Assembly: GCF_000953855.2 (NCBI RefSeq)
Contig: NZ_DF970184.1
Span: forward strand, 1-41,504
Length of the DNA stretch: 41,504 nucleotides
Direction: 5' to 3'
From: Mizugakiibacter sediminis
GTDB taxonomy: Bacteria; Pseudomonadota; Gammaproteobacteria; Xanthomonadales; Rhodanobacteraceae
Below the pieces are notes generated by a model that saw only the letters and a list, made by a program, of their open reading frames with translations, was not told the origin of the DNA and ran no database searches. Positions within the stretch are counted from its first letter, which is position 1, and each line of letters begins with the position of its first letter. The translations under genes were made by a program, and so were the position numbers. Below are positions 1 through 7,568 of this stretch, piece after piece.

Positions 1-337
1 CGCGCGGCGCCGGCCAGTTCGCCGCCGCGGCGTCGCCGGCCACGTCGCGGCCGTCGCAGCGCAGGCGGTACCACGTGCGCGCGCCGCCGTCCGCCGCGGC
101 CATGCCGCGCGTCTGCGCATCGCCTTCCGGTTCGAGGCCGGCGCGTTCGAGACGCGTCAGCGCGGCCAGCGCCTGCGCGCGCGTCAGCAGCGCCTCGTCG
201 AAGCGGCGCGCCATCTCGCCGTCCACGCGCCAGTCGATCACCCACGCGGCCACGCCCAGCACCAGCGCGGCGGCGAGGCCGACCAGCGCGCTGACGCGAG
301 CGCGCAGCGAGAGTTGCGCGAGCGGCGGCGCGTTCAC
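1..337 (-). CDS. Two-component sensor histidine kinase, N-terminal fragment (runs off the window)
   Basis: Reading leftwards from a GTG at 337, 112 codons are visible before the window ends. The protein starts with a short basic cytoplasmic stretch, a hydrophobic segment at about residues 15-34 (VSALVGLAAALVLGVAAWVI), then a hydrophilic extracytoplasmic region. This is the usual layout of the sensor partner of an OmpR-type regulator. The start overlaps the stop of the response regulator by four bases (GTGA), so the two genes are translationally coupled. The HAMP, dimerisation and ATPase domains lie outside the window, so the kinase assignment rests on the membrane segment and the coupling to the regulator. 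The signal sensed cannot be told. Confidence 0.8.
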   Translation of the reverse strand, partial: MNAPPLAQLSLRARVSALVGLAAALVLGVAAWVIDWRVDGEMARRFDEALLTRAQALAALTRLERAGLEPEGDAQTRGMAAADGGARTWYRLRCDGRDVAGDAAAANWPAPR

Positions 338-999
338 GGGATCAGATAGCCGGCGCCGCGGCGGTTCTCGATCAGCGCCGCGCAGCCGGCGGCGGCCAGC
401 TTGCGGCGCAGGCCGAACACCAGCACCTCGACGCCGCGGTCGGAGGCGGTGCTGTCGCTGCCGGCCAGGCGCTCGTGGATCTCGGCGCGCGCCAGCACGC
501 GGCCGCGGTGGCGCAGCAGCAGCTCGAGCAAGGCGAACTCGCGCGGCGTCAGCGCCAGCGGCGCGCCGTGCACGCACGCGTTGCGCGCATGCGAGTCGAG
601 CGCCACGCCGGCGTGCTCGAGCAGCGGCGACTGCGCCAGCGCCGGCCGCCGCGCCAGCGCATGCAGGCGCGCCAGCAGTTCCTCGAAGGCGAACGGCTTG
701 ACCAGGTAGTCGTCGGCGCCGGCGTTCAGCGCGGCGACGCGGTCGCCGACCTGGTCGCGCGCCGACAGCACCAGCGTGCGCGGTCGCCGGCCGTCGCGCG
801 GCAGCGCGCGCAGCACCTCGAAGCCGTCGCGGCGCGGCAGCATCAGGTCGAGCACGACGAGGTCGTAGTCGAAGCCGGCGAGAAAGCCCGCCGCCGCCAC
901 GCCGTCGGCGGCGGCGTCGACGACGAAGCCGGCGCCGGCCAGGCCTTGGCGCAGATTGCGGCGCAGGCGTTCGGAGTCTTCGACGATGAGCAGCTTCAT
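334..999 (-). CDS. OmpR/PhoB-family response regulator
   Basis: 221 residues. The receiver domain (about 1-115) has the acidic pair E7/D8, the phospho-acceptor D51 in VVLDLMLP, the switch threonine/serine position in LVLSARD and the conserved lysine K101 in YLVKPF. The C-terminal winged-helix DNA-binding domain (about 125-220) has LTPREFALLELLL and the end motif ENRRGAGYLIP typical of the family. The ATG at 999 was chosen because the receiver domain begins there; longer readings only add arginine-rich sequence from GC-rich DNA. It is followed by the coupled kinase gene. Phosphorylation by that kinase would control DNA binding; targets are not visible. Confidence 0.93.
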   Translation of the reverse strand: MKLLIVEDSERLRRNLRQGLAGAGFVVDAAADGVAAAGFLAGFDYDLVVLDLMLPRRDGFEVLRALPRDGRRPRTLVLSARDQVGDRVAALNAGADDYLVKPFAFEELLARLHALARRPALAQSPLLEHAGVALDSHARNACVHGAPLALTPREFALLELLLRHRGRVLARAEIHERLAGSDSTASDRGVEVLVFGLRRKLAAAGCAALIENRRGAGYLIP

Positions 1000-1198
1000 C
1001 GCATCGCGTACCGCTGAACGAATGTGTCGGGAAACTTGCGGGCGCGGCCGGCCCGCCTCCATCGCCGACCTTCGCGCAGGACAAGTATCCACGACGGCGC
1101 GTTGCGCGTGACTTCCGGGGCACGCGGCCGCAAGCGCAGGCTTGCGGGCTGCCGGCACCGCCCGCGCGCGTGCCGCCATCCGACCCGGCGAGGAATCC

Positions 1199-1774
1199 GT
1201 GCACGTGCAACCACGCATCGCCCCGCTCGCCGCCGCCCTGGCGCTCGTTCTCGCGCCCGCCCTGTCCGCCTTCGCGGCGGTGGAAACCTCCCCGTTCGCG
1301 CACCCCGCCGCGCGCAACCTCGGCCGCGCGGCCGCCGGCGGCCGCGTCGCCGCGATGCAGCCCTCGCTGAAGACGTTCGAGCGCTCGTTCGACGGGGACG
1401 AGGACGCGGCGGCCAAGGCGCGCTACGCCGCCGCGCCGAAGCAGGCCAAGGCGCTCGACGACGAGCTCGGCAAGCTCAAGGACAACGTCTACGCGCCCAC
1501 GGCGCGGCACGACGTGCTGGAGGACGACCTGCACCAGCCGACCGACCTGCACGCCGCGGTGTCGGCGCTGGCCGGCGGGCTCGCATCGTTCGGCACGCAG
1601 ACGCCGATGCAGACGCTGCAGCAAGCATCGGACGGCAAGGTCGCCGCGGCGCTCGACCGTTTCAACGCGCTGCCGGCCGGCGACGTCGCCCGCTACAACC
1701 AGGCCGCTTACGCAGCCGGCGCGCCGACGCTGATGACCGGCGCGCCGATCGCGGTGAAGACCGCGGCGCCGTAG
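1199..1774 (+). CDS. Small secreted protein of unknown function
   Basis: About 191 residues from a GTG at 1199 (a second in-frame GTG is at 1205; GAGGA at 1190-1194 is the likely ribosome site for either). The protein begins with a signal peptide (hydrophobic core LAAALALVLAPALSAFAA), so it should be periplasmic or secreted. The mature part is hydrophilic and alanine/lysine/aspartate-rich with no motif I recognise. It is transcribed away from the response regulator, 199 bases apart, so it could be a target of that regulator (inference only). An upstream ATG at 1142 would put an arginine-rich tail before the signal peptide and is less likely. Confidence 0.6.
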   Translation: MHVQPRIAPLAAALALVLAPALSAFAAVETSPFAHPAARNLGRAAAGGRVAAMQPSLKTFERSFDGDEDAAAKARYAAAPKQAKALDDELGKLKDNVYAPTARHDVLEDDLHQPTDLHAAVSALAGGLASFGTQTPMQTLQQASDGKVAAALDRFNALPAGDVARYNQAAYAAGAPTLMTGAPIAVKTAAP

Positions 1775-1785
1775 GCGTCACGCGC

Positions 1786-1824
1786 GCCGCCCTCTCGCGC
1801 GCGAGCTCCGGCGGCGAGGGCGGC
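1786..1824. terminator. Inverted repeat between convergent genes
   Basis: GCCGCCCTC at 1786-1794 pairs exactly with GAGGGCGGC at 1816-1824. Inside the loop lies the palindrome TCGCGCGCGA. It sits between the ends of two convergent genes (1774 and 1887), so a bidirectional terminator is likely, although no T-run follows. Confidence 0.4.
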
Positions 1825-1886
1825 GGCCGTTCGCCAGGATTGCCGTGCGTCGGCGCTGCGCATGAAGCGCAGGCCACCTTTACCGC

Positions 1887-2630
1887 TCAGCGCGAGGAGA
1901 CGTACTTCTCGCGGCGGATGTGCGGCACCGGCAGGCCGGCTTCCTTCAGCACGGCGAAGGTCTGGTCGACCATGTTCGGATTGCCGCACAGATAGGCGAT
2001 GTCGTGCGCGGGATCGGGCGCGAGCTCCGGCAGCACGTTCTGCACGTAGCCGAGACGGTCGTGCGGGCGCGGATCGGGGCGCGCGCCGCGGCTGAAGCAC
2101 GGCACGAAGCGGAAGCCCGGATGCCGGCGCGCGAACGCCTCGAATTCCTCGCCGTACAGCAGCTCCTGCTCGTTGCGCGCGCCGTACAGCAGCACCGCCT
2201 CGCGGCCGGCGGCGGCGAGCTTCGCCAGCTTCGGCAGCATCGCCCGGTAGGGCGTGACGCCGGTGCCGGTGGCGATCAGCAGGTAGCGGCGGTTGGCGTC
2301 GTCGTCCATCAGGCAGAAGCGGCCGTAGGGGCCGCTGGCCTCGACGGTCTCGCCCTCCTTCAGGCCGCCGAGCAGCCGCGTGGCGGCGCCGCCCTCGACG
2401 TAGGACACGGCGATCTCGATCTGCTCGACCGGCCCGCTGCCGTCGCCGACGGTGCCCACCGAGTAGCTGCGCTTGGTCGGCTTGCCGTCGTCGTAATGGA
2501 AATGGATCTGCACGAACTGGCCCGGCACGAAGGCGAACGGCCGGCCGTCGGCGCGCTCGAACGCCATGTGGCGCACGCTGGGCGCGAGCATGTAGCTGGA
2601 GGCGAGGCGGAGCTGGAAATGGTCGGCCAT
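1887..2630 (-). CDS. fpr: Ferredoxin/flavodoxin-NADP+ reductase
   Basis: 247 residues. FAD-binding beta-barrel domain first, with RSYS at 54-57 (the flavin-binding RxYS motif), then the NADP domain with TGTGVTP at 121-127 and CGNPNMVD at 215-222. The length and order match bacterial ferredoxin-NADP reductases, which move electrons between NADPH and ferredoxin or flavodoxin in the cytoplasm. The start at 2630 gives the normal N-terminus MADHFQLRL. It is divergent from the ABC transporter gene (103 bases between start codons). The protein ends in EKYVSSR rather than in a C-terminal aromatic residue. Confidence 0.9.
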   Translation of the reverse strand: MADHFQLRLASSYMLAPSVRHMAFERADGRPFAFVPGQFVQIHFHYDDGKPTKRSYSVGTVGDGSGPVEQIEIAVSYVEGGAATRLLGGLKEGETVEASGPYGRFCLMDDDANRRYLLIATGTGVTPYRAMLPKLAKLAAAGREAVLLYGARNEQELLYGEEFEAFARRHPGFRFVPCFSRGARPDPRPHDRLGYVQNVLPELAPDPAHDIAYLCGNPNMVDQTFAVLKEAGLPVPHIRREKYVSSR

Positions 2631-2700
2631 GGCGGGCGGGCAGGCAGATCGGAAACGGCGCGTTCGCGCCGGCGCACGCGGGCGGGCGCGCAAAGGCCGA

Positions 2701-2706
2701 TATAAT
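2701..2706 (+). promoter_or_regulatory. Perfect -10 box (TATAAT) before the ABC exporter genes
   Basis: A perfect TATAAT lies 28 bases before the ATG at 2734, in otherwise very GC-rich DNA. I see no good -35 at the usual distance. The predicted leader would be only about 20 bases and carries no clear Shine-Dalgarno sequence. Confidence 0.5.
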
Positions 2707-2733
2707 AAGGGTCTTGCCCCTGCCCCGCACCCC

Positions 2734-3675
2734 ATGAGCACCCTGCCTGCCCTGGAGGTCCGCGACCTCCGCAAGACCTATGCGAACGGCGTCGAGGCGC
2801 TGAAAGGCGTCTCGCTGACGGTGCAGCAAGGCGATTTCTTCGCCCTGCTCGGCCCGAACGGCGCCGGCAAGTCCACGCTGATCGGCATCCTGTCCTCGCT
2901 GGTCAACGCCAGCAGCGGCGACGCCGAGGTGTTCGGCATCTCGGTGACGCGCCAGCGTAGCGCGGCGATGCGCCTGATCGGCCTGGTGCCGCAGGAACTG
3001 AACTTCAACATGTTCGAGAAGCCGCTGGACATCTGCATCAACCAGGCGGGCTTCTACGGCATCCCGCGGCGCGTCGCCGCCGAGCGCGCGGAGAAGTACC
3101 TCAACGAGCTGCGCCTGTGGGACAAGGCCGAACAGCCGTCGCGCATGCTCTCCGGCGGCATGAAGCGCCGCCTGATGATCGCGCGGGCGATGATGAACGA
3201 GCCGAAGCTGCTGATCCTCGACGAACCGACCGCCGGCGTCGACATCGAGATCCGCCGCTCGATGTGGCAGTTCATCACCGGCATCAACCGCGCCGGCACC
3301 ACGGTGATCCTCACCACGCATTACCTCGAGGAAGCCGAGCAGCTCTGCCGCAACATCGCCATCATCGACAAGGGCCGCATCATCGAGAACACCTCGATGA
3401 AGCGCCTGCTGGCCAAGCTCGACGTCGAGACCTTCGTGCTCGACCTGGCCGACGGCTGCGGCGCGACGCTGCCCGAAGTGGCGGGCGTCAAGCTCGGCCG
3501 CGTCGACGACCACACCCTCGAGGCCGAGATGTCGCGCACTCACGATCTGAATTCGCTGTTCACCGCGCTGTCGGCGGCGGGCATCACCGTCACCTCGATG
3601 CGCAACAAGGCCAACCGCCTGGAGGAGCTGTTCGTGCGCCTGGTCGAGGGCGGCGCCCGGGAGCAGGCCGCATGA
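2734..3675 (+). CDS. yadG: ABC exporter ATP-binding protein, YadG type
   Basis: 313 residues. Walker A GPNGAGKST at 40-48, Q-loop glutamine in LVPQELNF, signature LSGGM at 139-143, Walker B LLILDEP at 159-165 and the switch histidine H196 in TTHYLEEAE. The C-terminal extension of about 90 residues matches ABC-2 type ATPases of the YadG/CcmA group. It powers an exporter with the membrane protein encoded directly downstream, with which it overlaps by four bases (ATGA). The substrate is unknown. The ATG at 2734 was preferred over one at 2629 because the domain begins at LEVRDLRKTY and a -10 box lies between the two starts. Confidence 0.93.
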   Translation: MSTLPALEVRDLRKTYANGVEALKGVSLTVQQGDFFALLGPNGAGKSTLIGILSSLVNASSGDAEVFGISVTRQRSAAMRLIGLVPQELNFNMFEKPLDICINQAGFYGIPRRVAAERAEKYLNELRLWDKAEQPSRMLSGGMKRRLMIARAMMNEPKLLILDEPTAGVDIEIRRSMWQFITGINRAGTTVILTTHYLEEAEQLCRNIAIIDKGRIIENTSMKRLLAKLDVETFVLDLADGCGATLPEVAGVKLGRVDDHTLEAEMSRTHDLNSLFTALSAAGITVTSMRNKANRLEELFVRLVEGGAREQAA

Positions 3676-4445
3676 GCACCTCCGCGAACCTGGTCGCGCT
3701 GTACACCGTCACCCGCCGCGAGGTGGCGCGCATCCTGCGCATCTGGAGCCAGACCCTGCTGCCGCCGGCGATCACGATGACGCTGTACTTCGTCATCTTC
3801 GGCACGCTGATCGGCGGCCGCATCGGCACCATGCACGGCTTCACCTACATGCAGTACATCGTGCCCGGCCTGGTGATGATGAGCATCATCACCAACAGTT
3901 ACGGCAACATCTCCAGCTCGTTCTTCGGCTCCAAGTTCGGCCGCTTCGTCGAGGAGATGCTGGTCTCGCCGATGCCGAGCTGGGTGATCCTGAGCGGCTA
4001 CGTCGGCGGCGCCGTGCTGCGCGGGCTGATGGTCGGCGCGATCGTGCTCGGCATCTCGCTGCTCTTCACCCATCTCACCGTCGCGCATCCGCTGGTCACC
4101 GTGGCGACCGTGCTGCTGGCGGCGACGGTGTTCTCGCTGGCCGGCTTCGTCAACGCGGTGTTCGCCAAGAAGTTCGACGACATCGCCATCGTGCCGACCT
4201 TCGTGCTGACGCCGCTCACCTACCTCGGCGGCGTGTTCTATTCGGTCGACCTGCTGCCGCAGCCGTGGCGCTCGCTGTCGTTCGCCAACCCGATCCTGTA
4301 CATGGTCAACGCCTTCCGCTACGGCGTGCTCGGCGTCAGCGACGTCGGCCTGGCCGAGGCAATGCTGGTGATGCTCGGCTTCGCCGTGGCGCTGGCGGCG
4401 CTCGGCATGTGGCTGCTGAAGCGCGGCATCGGCTTGCGCAGCTGA
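3672..4445 (+). CDS. yadH: ABC-2 type exporter permease, YadH type
   Basis: 257 residues with about six hydrophobic segments, including the stretches around TLLPPAITMTLYFVIFGTLI and VTVATVLLAATVFSLAGFV, and the ABC-2 signature region near PLTYLGGVFYSVDLLP. It is the inner-membrane partner of the upstream ATPase and overlaps it by ATGA. The length is the same as the E. coli YadH family (about 256). Substrate unknown. A strong hairpin starts at the stop codon. Confidence 0.92.
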   Translation: MSTSANLVALYTVTRREVARILRIWSQTLLPPAITMTLYFVIFGTLIGGRIGTMHGFTYMQYIVPGLVMMSIITNSYGNISSSFFGSKFGRFVEEMLVSPMPSWVILSGYVGGAVLRGLMVGAIVLGISLLFTHLTVAHPLVTVATVLLAATVFSLAGFVNAVFAKKFDDIAIVPTFVLTPLTYLGGVFYSVDLLPQPWRSLSFANPILYMVNAFRYGVLGVSDVGLAEAMLVMLGFAVALAALGMWLLKRGIGLRS

Positions 4446-4467
4446 GAGGCTGTAAAAACAGCCTCTC
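4444..4467 (+). terminator. Stem-loop at the end of the ABC exporter operon
   Basis: GAGAGGCTGT at 4444-4453 pairs perfectly with ACAGCCTCTC at 4458-4467 around an AAAA loop. It begins within the stop codon of the permease. No T-run follows, so it may be the first stem of the larger structured element that continues to 4601. Confidence 0.55.
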
Positions 4468-4601
4468 GGGCGAGCCATGGACGGCTCGCGCGCGAAGCGA
4501 GCGCGCCAGCGCTTGCTTCGCGGGAGTGAGTCCGGACATGTGCCGGGCTCACGACTGAAAAAACTCACGGGACGCGAGTTTTTTCACATGCGCTGAGCCC
4601 G
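4468..4601. repeat. Structured intergenic element with serial and nested inverted repeats
   Basis: The space after the permease folds into several stems: GCGAGCC/GGCTCGC just after the first hairpin; an 11-base perfect pair TGAAAAAACTC (4556-4566) with GAGTTTTTTCA (4576-4586); and an outer pair CGGGCTCA (4544-4551) with TGAGCCCG (4594-4601) enclosing the latter. The A/T-tract stem could terminate transcription in both directions. I see no second copy in the window. It looks like an interspersed palindromic element rather than a gene. Confidence 0.5.
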
Positions 4602-4623
4602 CGCGCGGCGCGGCATCTTGTCG

Positions 4624-4646
4624 CCCTCTCCCCGACGGGGAGAGGG
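4624..4646. repeat. Short interspersed palindrome (CCCTCTCCCC type)
   Basis: CCCTCTCCCC (4624-4633) and GGGGAGAGGG (4637-4646) around GAC, followed by GGTGAGGG. Palindromes of this form are widely dispersed in proteobacterial genomes between genes. From here to the peptidase start at 4861 I see nothing else coding. Confidence 0.55.
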
Positions 4647-4860
4647 GCGGGGTGAGGGAGCCGTCCACGGGACGGACGCTGTTCTGCGGCAACCCGCAAC
4701 GCATCACGGTCGCCTGCAACGACGCTCCCGCGGCCAGCAGCCGCGCAAGCGACCCGCTGCGCCCGCATCGACGCCATCGAACCGCGCATGACCCCCGGCG
4801 CTGGCCCGCGCGGCGGCGCTCTGCTAGAACGGCGGCTCCCCCACCCTCGGGAGATCCGCC

Positions 4861-6234
4861 ATGCGTCCGCTGCCGCTGCTGCTGGGCCTCGCCCTCGCCG
4901 TTCCCGCCGCGCGGGCCGCCGATGCGCCGCCGCCGACCGAGCATCCGGTGCTGCGCGAGATCGCCGGTCAGGTCAGCCCCGACGCGCTGCACGCGACCAT
5001 CGCGAAGCTGGTCGGCTTCGGCACGCGCCACACGCTGTCGGACACCACATCGAACCGGCGCGGCATCGGCGCCGCGCGGCGCTGGGTGCAGGCGCGGTTC
5101 GAGGCGTTGTCGAGGGACTGCGGCGGCTGCCTCGAGGTGGTGACGCCGTCCGACACCTTCACCGGCAAGCGCATCCCGCAGCCGACCGAGGTGATGGACG
5201 TGGTCGCGATCCAGCGCGGCAGCACCGATCCCGACCGCGTGATCGTGATCAGCGGGCATCTGGATTCGCGCGTCAGCGACGTGATGGACGCCCGCAGCGA
5301 TGCCCCCGGCGCCAACGACGACGGCTCCGGCACCGCCGCGGTGATCGAGGCGGCGCGCGTGCTGTCGAAGTACAAGTTCCCGGCGACGCTGGTCTACGCC
5401 GCGCTGTCCGGCGAGGAACAGGGGCTGTACGGCGGCAAGGTGCTGGCCGCCTACGCCAAGGCGCACGGCTGGCGGGTCGAGGCCGACCTCAACAACGACA
5501 TCGTCGGCAACACGCGCGGCCAGGACGGCGTGATCGACACCACCACCGTGCGCGTGTTCTCCGAAGGCACCAAGGCGACGGAGACCGCGCAACAGGCGGC
5601 GTACCGCCGCTACCACGGCGGCGAGAACGACTCGCCCTCGCGCAACGTCGCGCGCTACATGGCGGAACTGGCCGACGCCTACCTCACCCACTTCCACGTG
5701 CGCACGGTCTACCGCACCGACCGCTACGCGCGCGGCGGCGACCAGGTGCCGTTCCTCGAGGCCGGCTATCCGGCGGTGCGCGTCACCGAAGGCCACGAGA
5801 ACTACACGCGCCAGCACCAGGACCTGCGCACCGAGGGCGGCATCCGCTACGGCGACACGATCGACGGCGTCGACTTCGACTACCTCGCGCAGGTGACGCG
5901 CCTGAATGTGATCACCATGGCGTCGCTGGCCTGGGCGCCGGCGCCGCCGCAGGGCGTGGCGATCGACGGCGCGGTGACGCCGGACACCACGGTCACCTGG
6001 CGGAAGGTGCCCGGCGCGGCCGGCTACCGCGTGTGGTGGCGCGACACCGCCGCGCCGCGCTGGCAGTACCACCGCTGGGCCGGCGACAGCGACAAGCTGG
6101 TGCTGAAGGACATCGTGATCGACGACTGGAACTTCGGCGTCAGCGCCGTCTCCGCCGACGGCTTCGCCAGCCCGGTGGTGTTCCCCGGCGACGCCGGCAG
6201 CTTCGTCGGCGCGGTGCCGGCGGAAGCGCCCTAG
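4861..6234 (+). CDS. Secreted M28-family zinc metallopeptidase
   Basis: 457 residues with a signal peptide (LPLLLGLALAVPAARA, cleavage near residue 19-20). The peptidase domain carries the M28 zinc ligands: H133 in SGHLDS, D153 in GANDDGSG, the catalytic/metal glutamates E185-E186 in SGEEQGLYG, D213 in NNDIVGN, and a late histidine in EGHENYTRQHQD (H312 or H319). After about residue 350 a beta-rich C-terminal domain resembling a fibronectin-type module follows (TVTWRKVPGAAGYRVWW). C87 and C90 may form a disulfide. It should be an exported aminopeptidase-type enzyme. GGGAG lies 6 bases before the ATG. It appears to be transcribed alone. Confidence 0.88.
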   Translation: MRPLPLLLGLALAVPAARAADAPPPTEHPVLREIAGQVSPDALHATIAKLVGFGTRHTLSDTTSNRRGIGAARRWVQARFEALSRDCGGCLEVVTPSDTFTGKRIPQPTEVMDVVAIQRGSTDPDRVIVISGHLDSRVSDVMDARSDAPGANDDGSGTAAVIEAARVLSKYKFPATLVYAALSGEEQGLYGGKVLAAYAKAHGWRVEADLNNDIVGNTRGQDGVIDTTTVRVFSEGTKATETAQQAAYRRYHGGENDSPSRNVARYMAELADAYLTHFHVRTVYRTDRYARGGDQVPFLEAGYPAVRVTEGHENYTRQHQDLRTEGGIRYGDTIDGVDFDYLAQVTRLNVITMASLAWAPAPPQGVAIDGAVTPDTTVTWRKVPGAAGYRVWWRDTAAPRWQYHRWAGDSDKLVLKDIVIDDWNFGVSAVSADGFASPVVFPGDAGSFVGAVPAEAP

Positions 6235-6425
6235 CGCCTCGCCTCGAGCGCCGAGGGCGGCAGACCCCTCGGCGCGACGCGTGCGCCGGCCCCGCACGTG
6301 GCGCCGCGCACAGACCGCGCGCGCCGCGCTTGGCGGCGCACCCGCGCTCTGCTACACAGCGCGGACGGTGCGCCCAGGGTCGGGGGATCCGGCACCGCTC
6401 CATCCAATCGACAGGGGAATCCACC

Positions 6426-7322
6426 ATGTTCCGAGGCGCTATCGCCGCCGCGCTGGCGTGCCTGCTTGCCGTCCTGCCCGCCTTCGCCGCCGACGCCGAC
6501 CAGACGCAGCAGGAAGCGAAGCTGCGCGCGCTGCTCGACTCCTTGCAGTTCCGCACCGGCGCCATCGCGATTCCGGGCGCGGACGCGACGCTGAACGTCG
6601 CACAGGGCTTCAGCTATCTCGACGCCAAGGACGCGCAGCGCGTGCTCACCGATCTGTGGGGCAACCCGCCGCAGCCGGACGTGCTCGGCATGCTGCTGCC
6701 CGGCACCGACAAGATGGCGGTGCTGGACGAGAACAACTACGCGGTGGTGATCACCCACAGCGACGACGGCTACGTGTCCGACGAGGACGCCGCCAAGATC
6801 GACTACGACCAGATGCTGAAGGATATGCAGGAAGGCACGCGCGACGCCAACACGGAACGCGCCAAGCAGGGCTATCCGAATGTCGAACTGGTCGGCTGGG
6901 CCGAGCGCCCGCACTACGACGCCGCCAGCCACAAGCTCTACTGGGCGAAGGAGCTGGCCTTCCAGGGCACCGACGTGCACACGCTCAACTACGACATCCG
7001 CGTGCTCGGCCGCGGCGGCTACCTCAGCCTCAACGCCGTCGCCACCATGCCGCAGCTCGCCAAGGTCGAGGCCGGCATGCAGCAGGTGCTGCCGATGATC
7101 GACTTCGACCAGGGCCACCGCTACGCCGACTTCGACGCCAAGACCGACAAGGTCGCCGCCTACGGCATCGCCGCGCTGATCGCCGGCGGCCTCGCCGCCA
7201 AGGCCGGCCTGTTCGCCAAGCTGCTGGTGGTGCTGGTCGCGGCGAAGAAGCTGATCATCGCCGGCGTGATCGCCGTCGGCGGCTTCCTCGCGCGGCTGTT
7301 CGGGCGCAAGAAGCAGGCTTGA
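6426..7322 (+). CDS. DUF2167-type membrane-anchored protein
   Basis: 298 residues. Signal peptide (LACLLAVLPAFAA), a long extracytoplasmic domain containing FRTGAIAIPGADATLNV, FSYLDAKDAQRVLTDLWGNP and HTLNYDIRVLGRGGYLSLN, then hydrophobic C-terminal segments (about 240-290) and a basic end GRKKQA. This matches the DUF2167 family by layout and motifs as I recall them; its role is unknown. AGGGGAA precedes the ATG at a normal distance. It follows the peptidase by 191 bases, so co-transcription is possible but not shown. Confidence 0.75.
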   Translation: MFRGAIAAALACLLAVLPAFAADADQTQQEAKLRALLDSLQFRTGAIAIPGADATLNVAQGFSYLDAKDAQRVLTDLWGNPPQPDVLGMLLPGTDKMAVLDENNYAVVITHSDDGYVSDEDAAKIDYDQMLKDMQEGTRDANTERAKQGYPNVELVGWAERPHYDAASHKLYWAKELAFQGTDVHTLNYDIRVLGRGGYLSLNAVATMPQLAKVEAGMQQVLPMIDFDQGHRYADFDAKTDKVAAYGIAALIAGGLAAKAGLFAKLLVVLVAAKKLIIAGVIAVGGFLARLFGRKKQA

Positions 7323-7339
7323 GCGGCGCGCGTCGCCAC

Positions 7340-7366
7340 GGCGGAATCCGCGGTGCGGATTCCGCC
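7340..7366. terminator. 12-base perfect hairpin after the DUF2167-type gene
   Basis: GGCGGAATCCGC (7340-7351) pairs exactly with GCGGATTCCGCC (7355-7366) around GGT. Position 18 bases after the stop codon suggests a terminator, though no T-run follows; it could also be an interspersed palindrome. Confidence 0.45.
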
Positions 7367-7450
7367 CCACCCGCCGAACGTGCGAAGCGCGGGAAACATC
7401 ACGATCGCGCTGCACAACAAAATGAATACGAGCGCTTCGACGGCAAGCGC

Positions 7451-7549
7451 GTAGGGTGGGTTGAGCGCAGCGAAACCCACCGTCGTTGCGCGACACAGCG
7501 CCTCGACGGCACCGTCGCGATGGGTTTCGCTGCGCTCGACCCATCCTAC
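7451..7549. repeat. Long interspersed palindromic repeat
   Basis: A 29-base left arm (starts GTAGGGTGGGTTGAGCG) and a 29-base right arm (ends GCTCGACCCATCCTAC) are complementary with only two differences, both compatible with G-U pairing in RNA; the central loop is 41 bases. I recognise this GTAGGGTGGG...CCCATCCTAC form as a palindromic repeat seen between genes in many gammaproteobacteria. It lies between the ends of two convergent genes. Confidence 0.7.
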
Positions 7550-7568
7550 CCGGGATCGCGCGGTGCGC

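Noticed and set aside
1708-3543. Minus-strand frame of 611 codons across fpr and the ABC ATPase
   Set aside because: Antisense shadow; both genes beneath have full motif sets.
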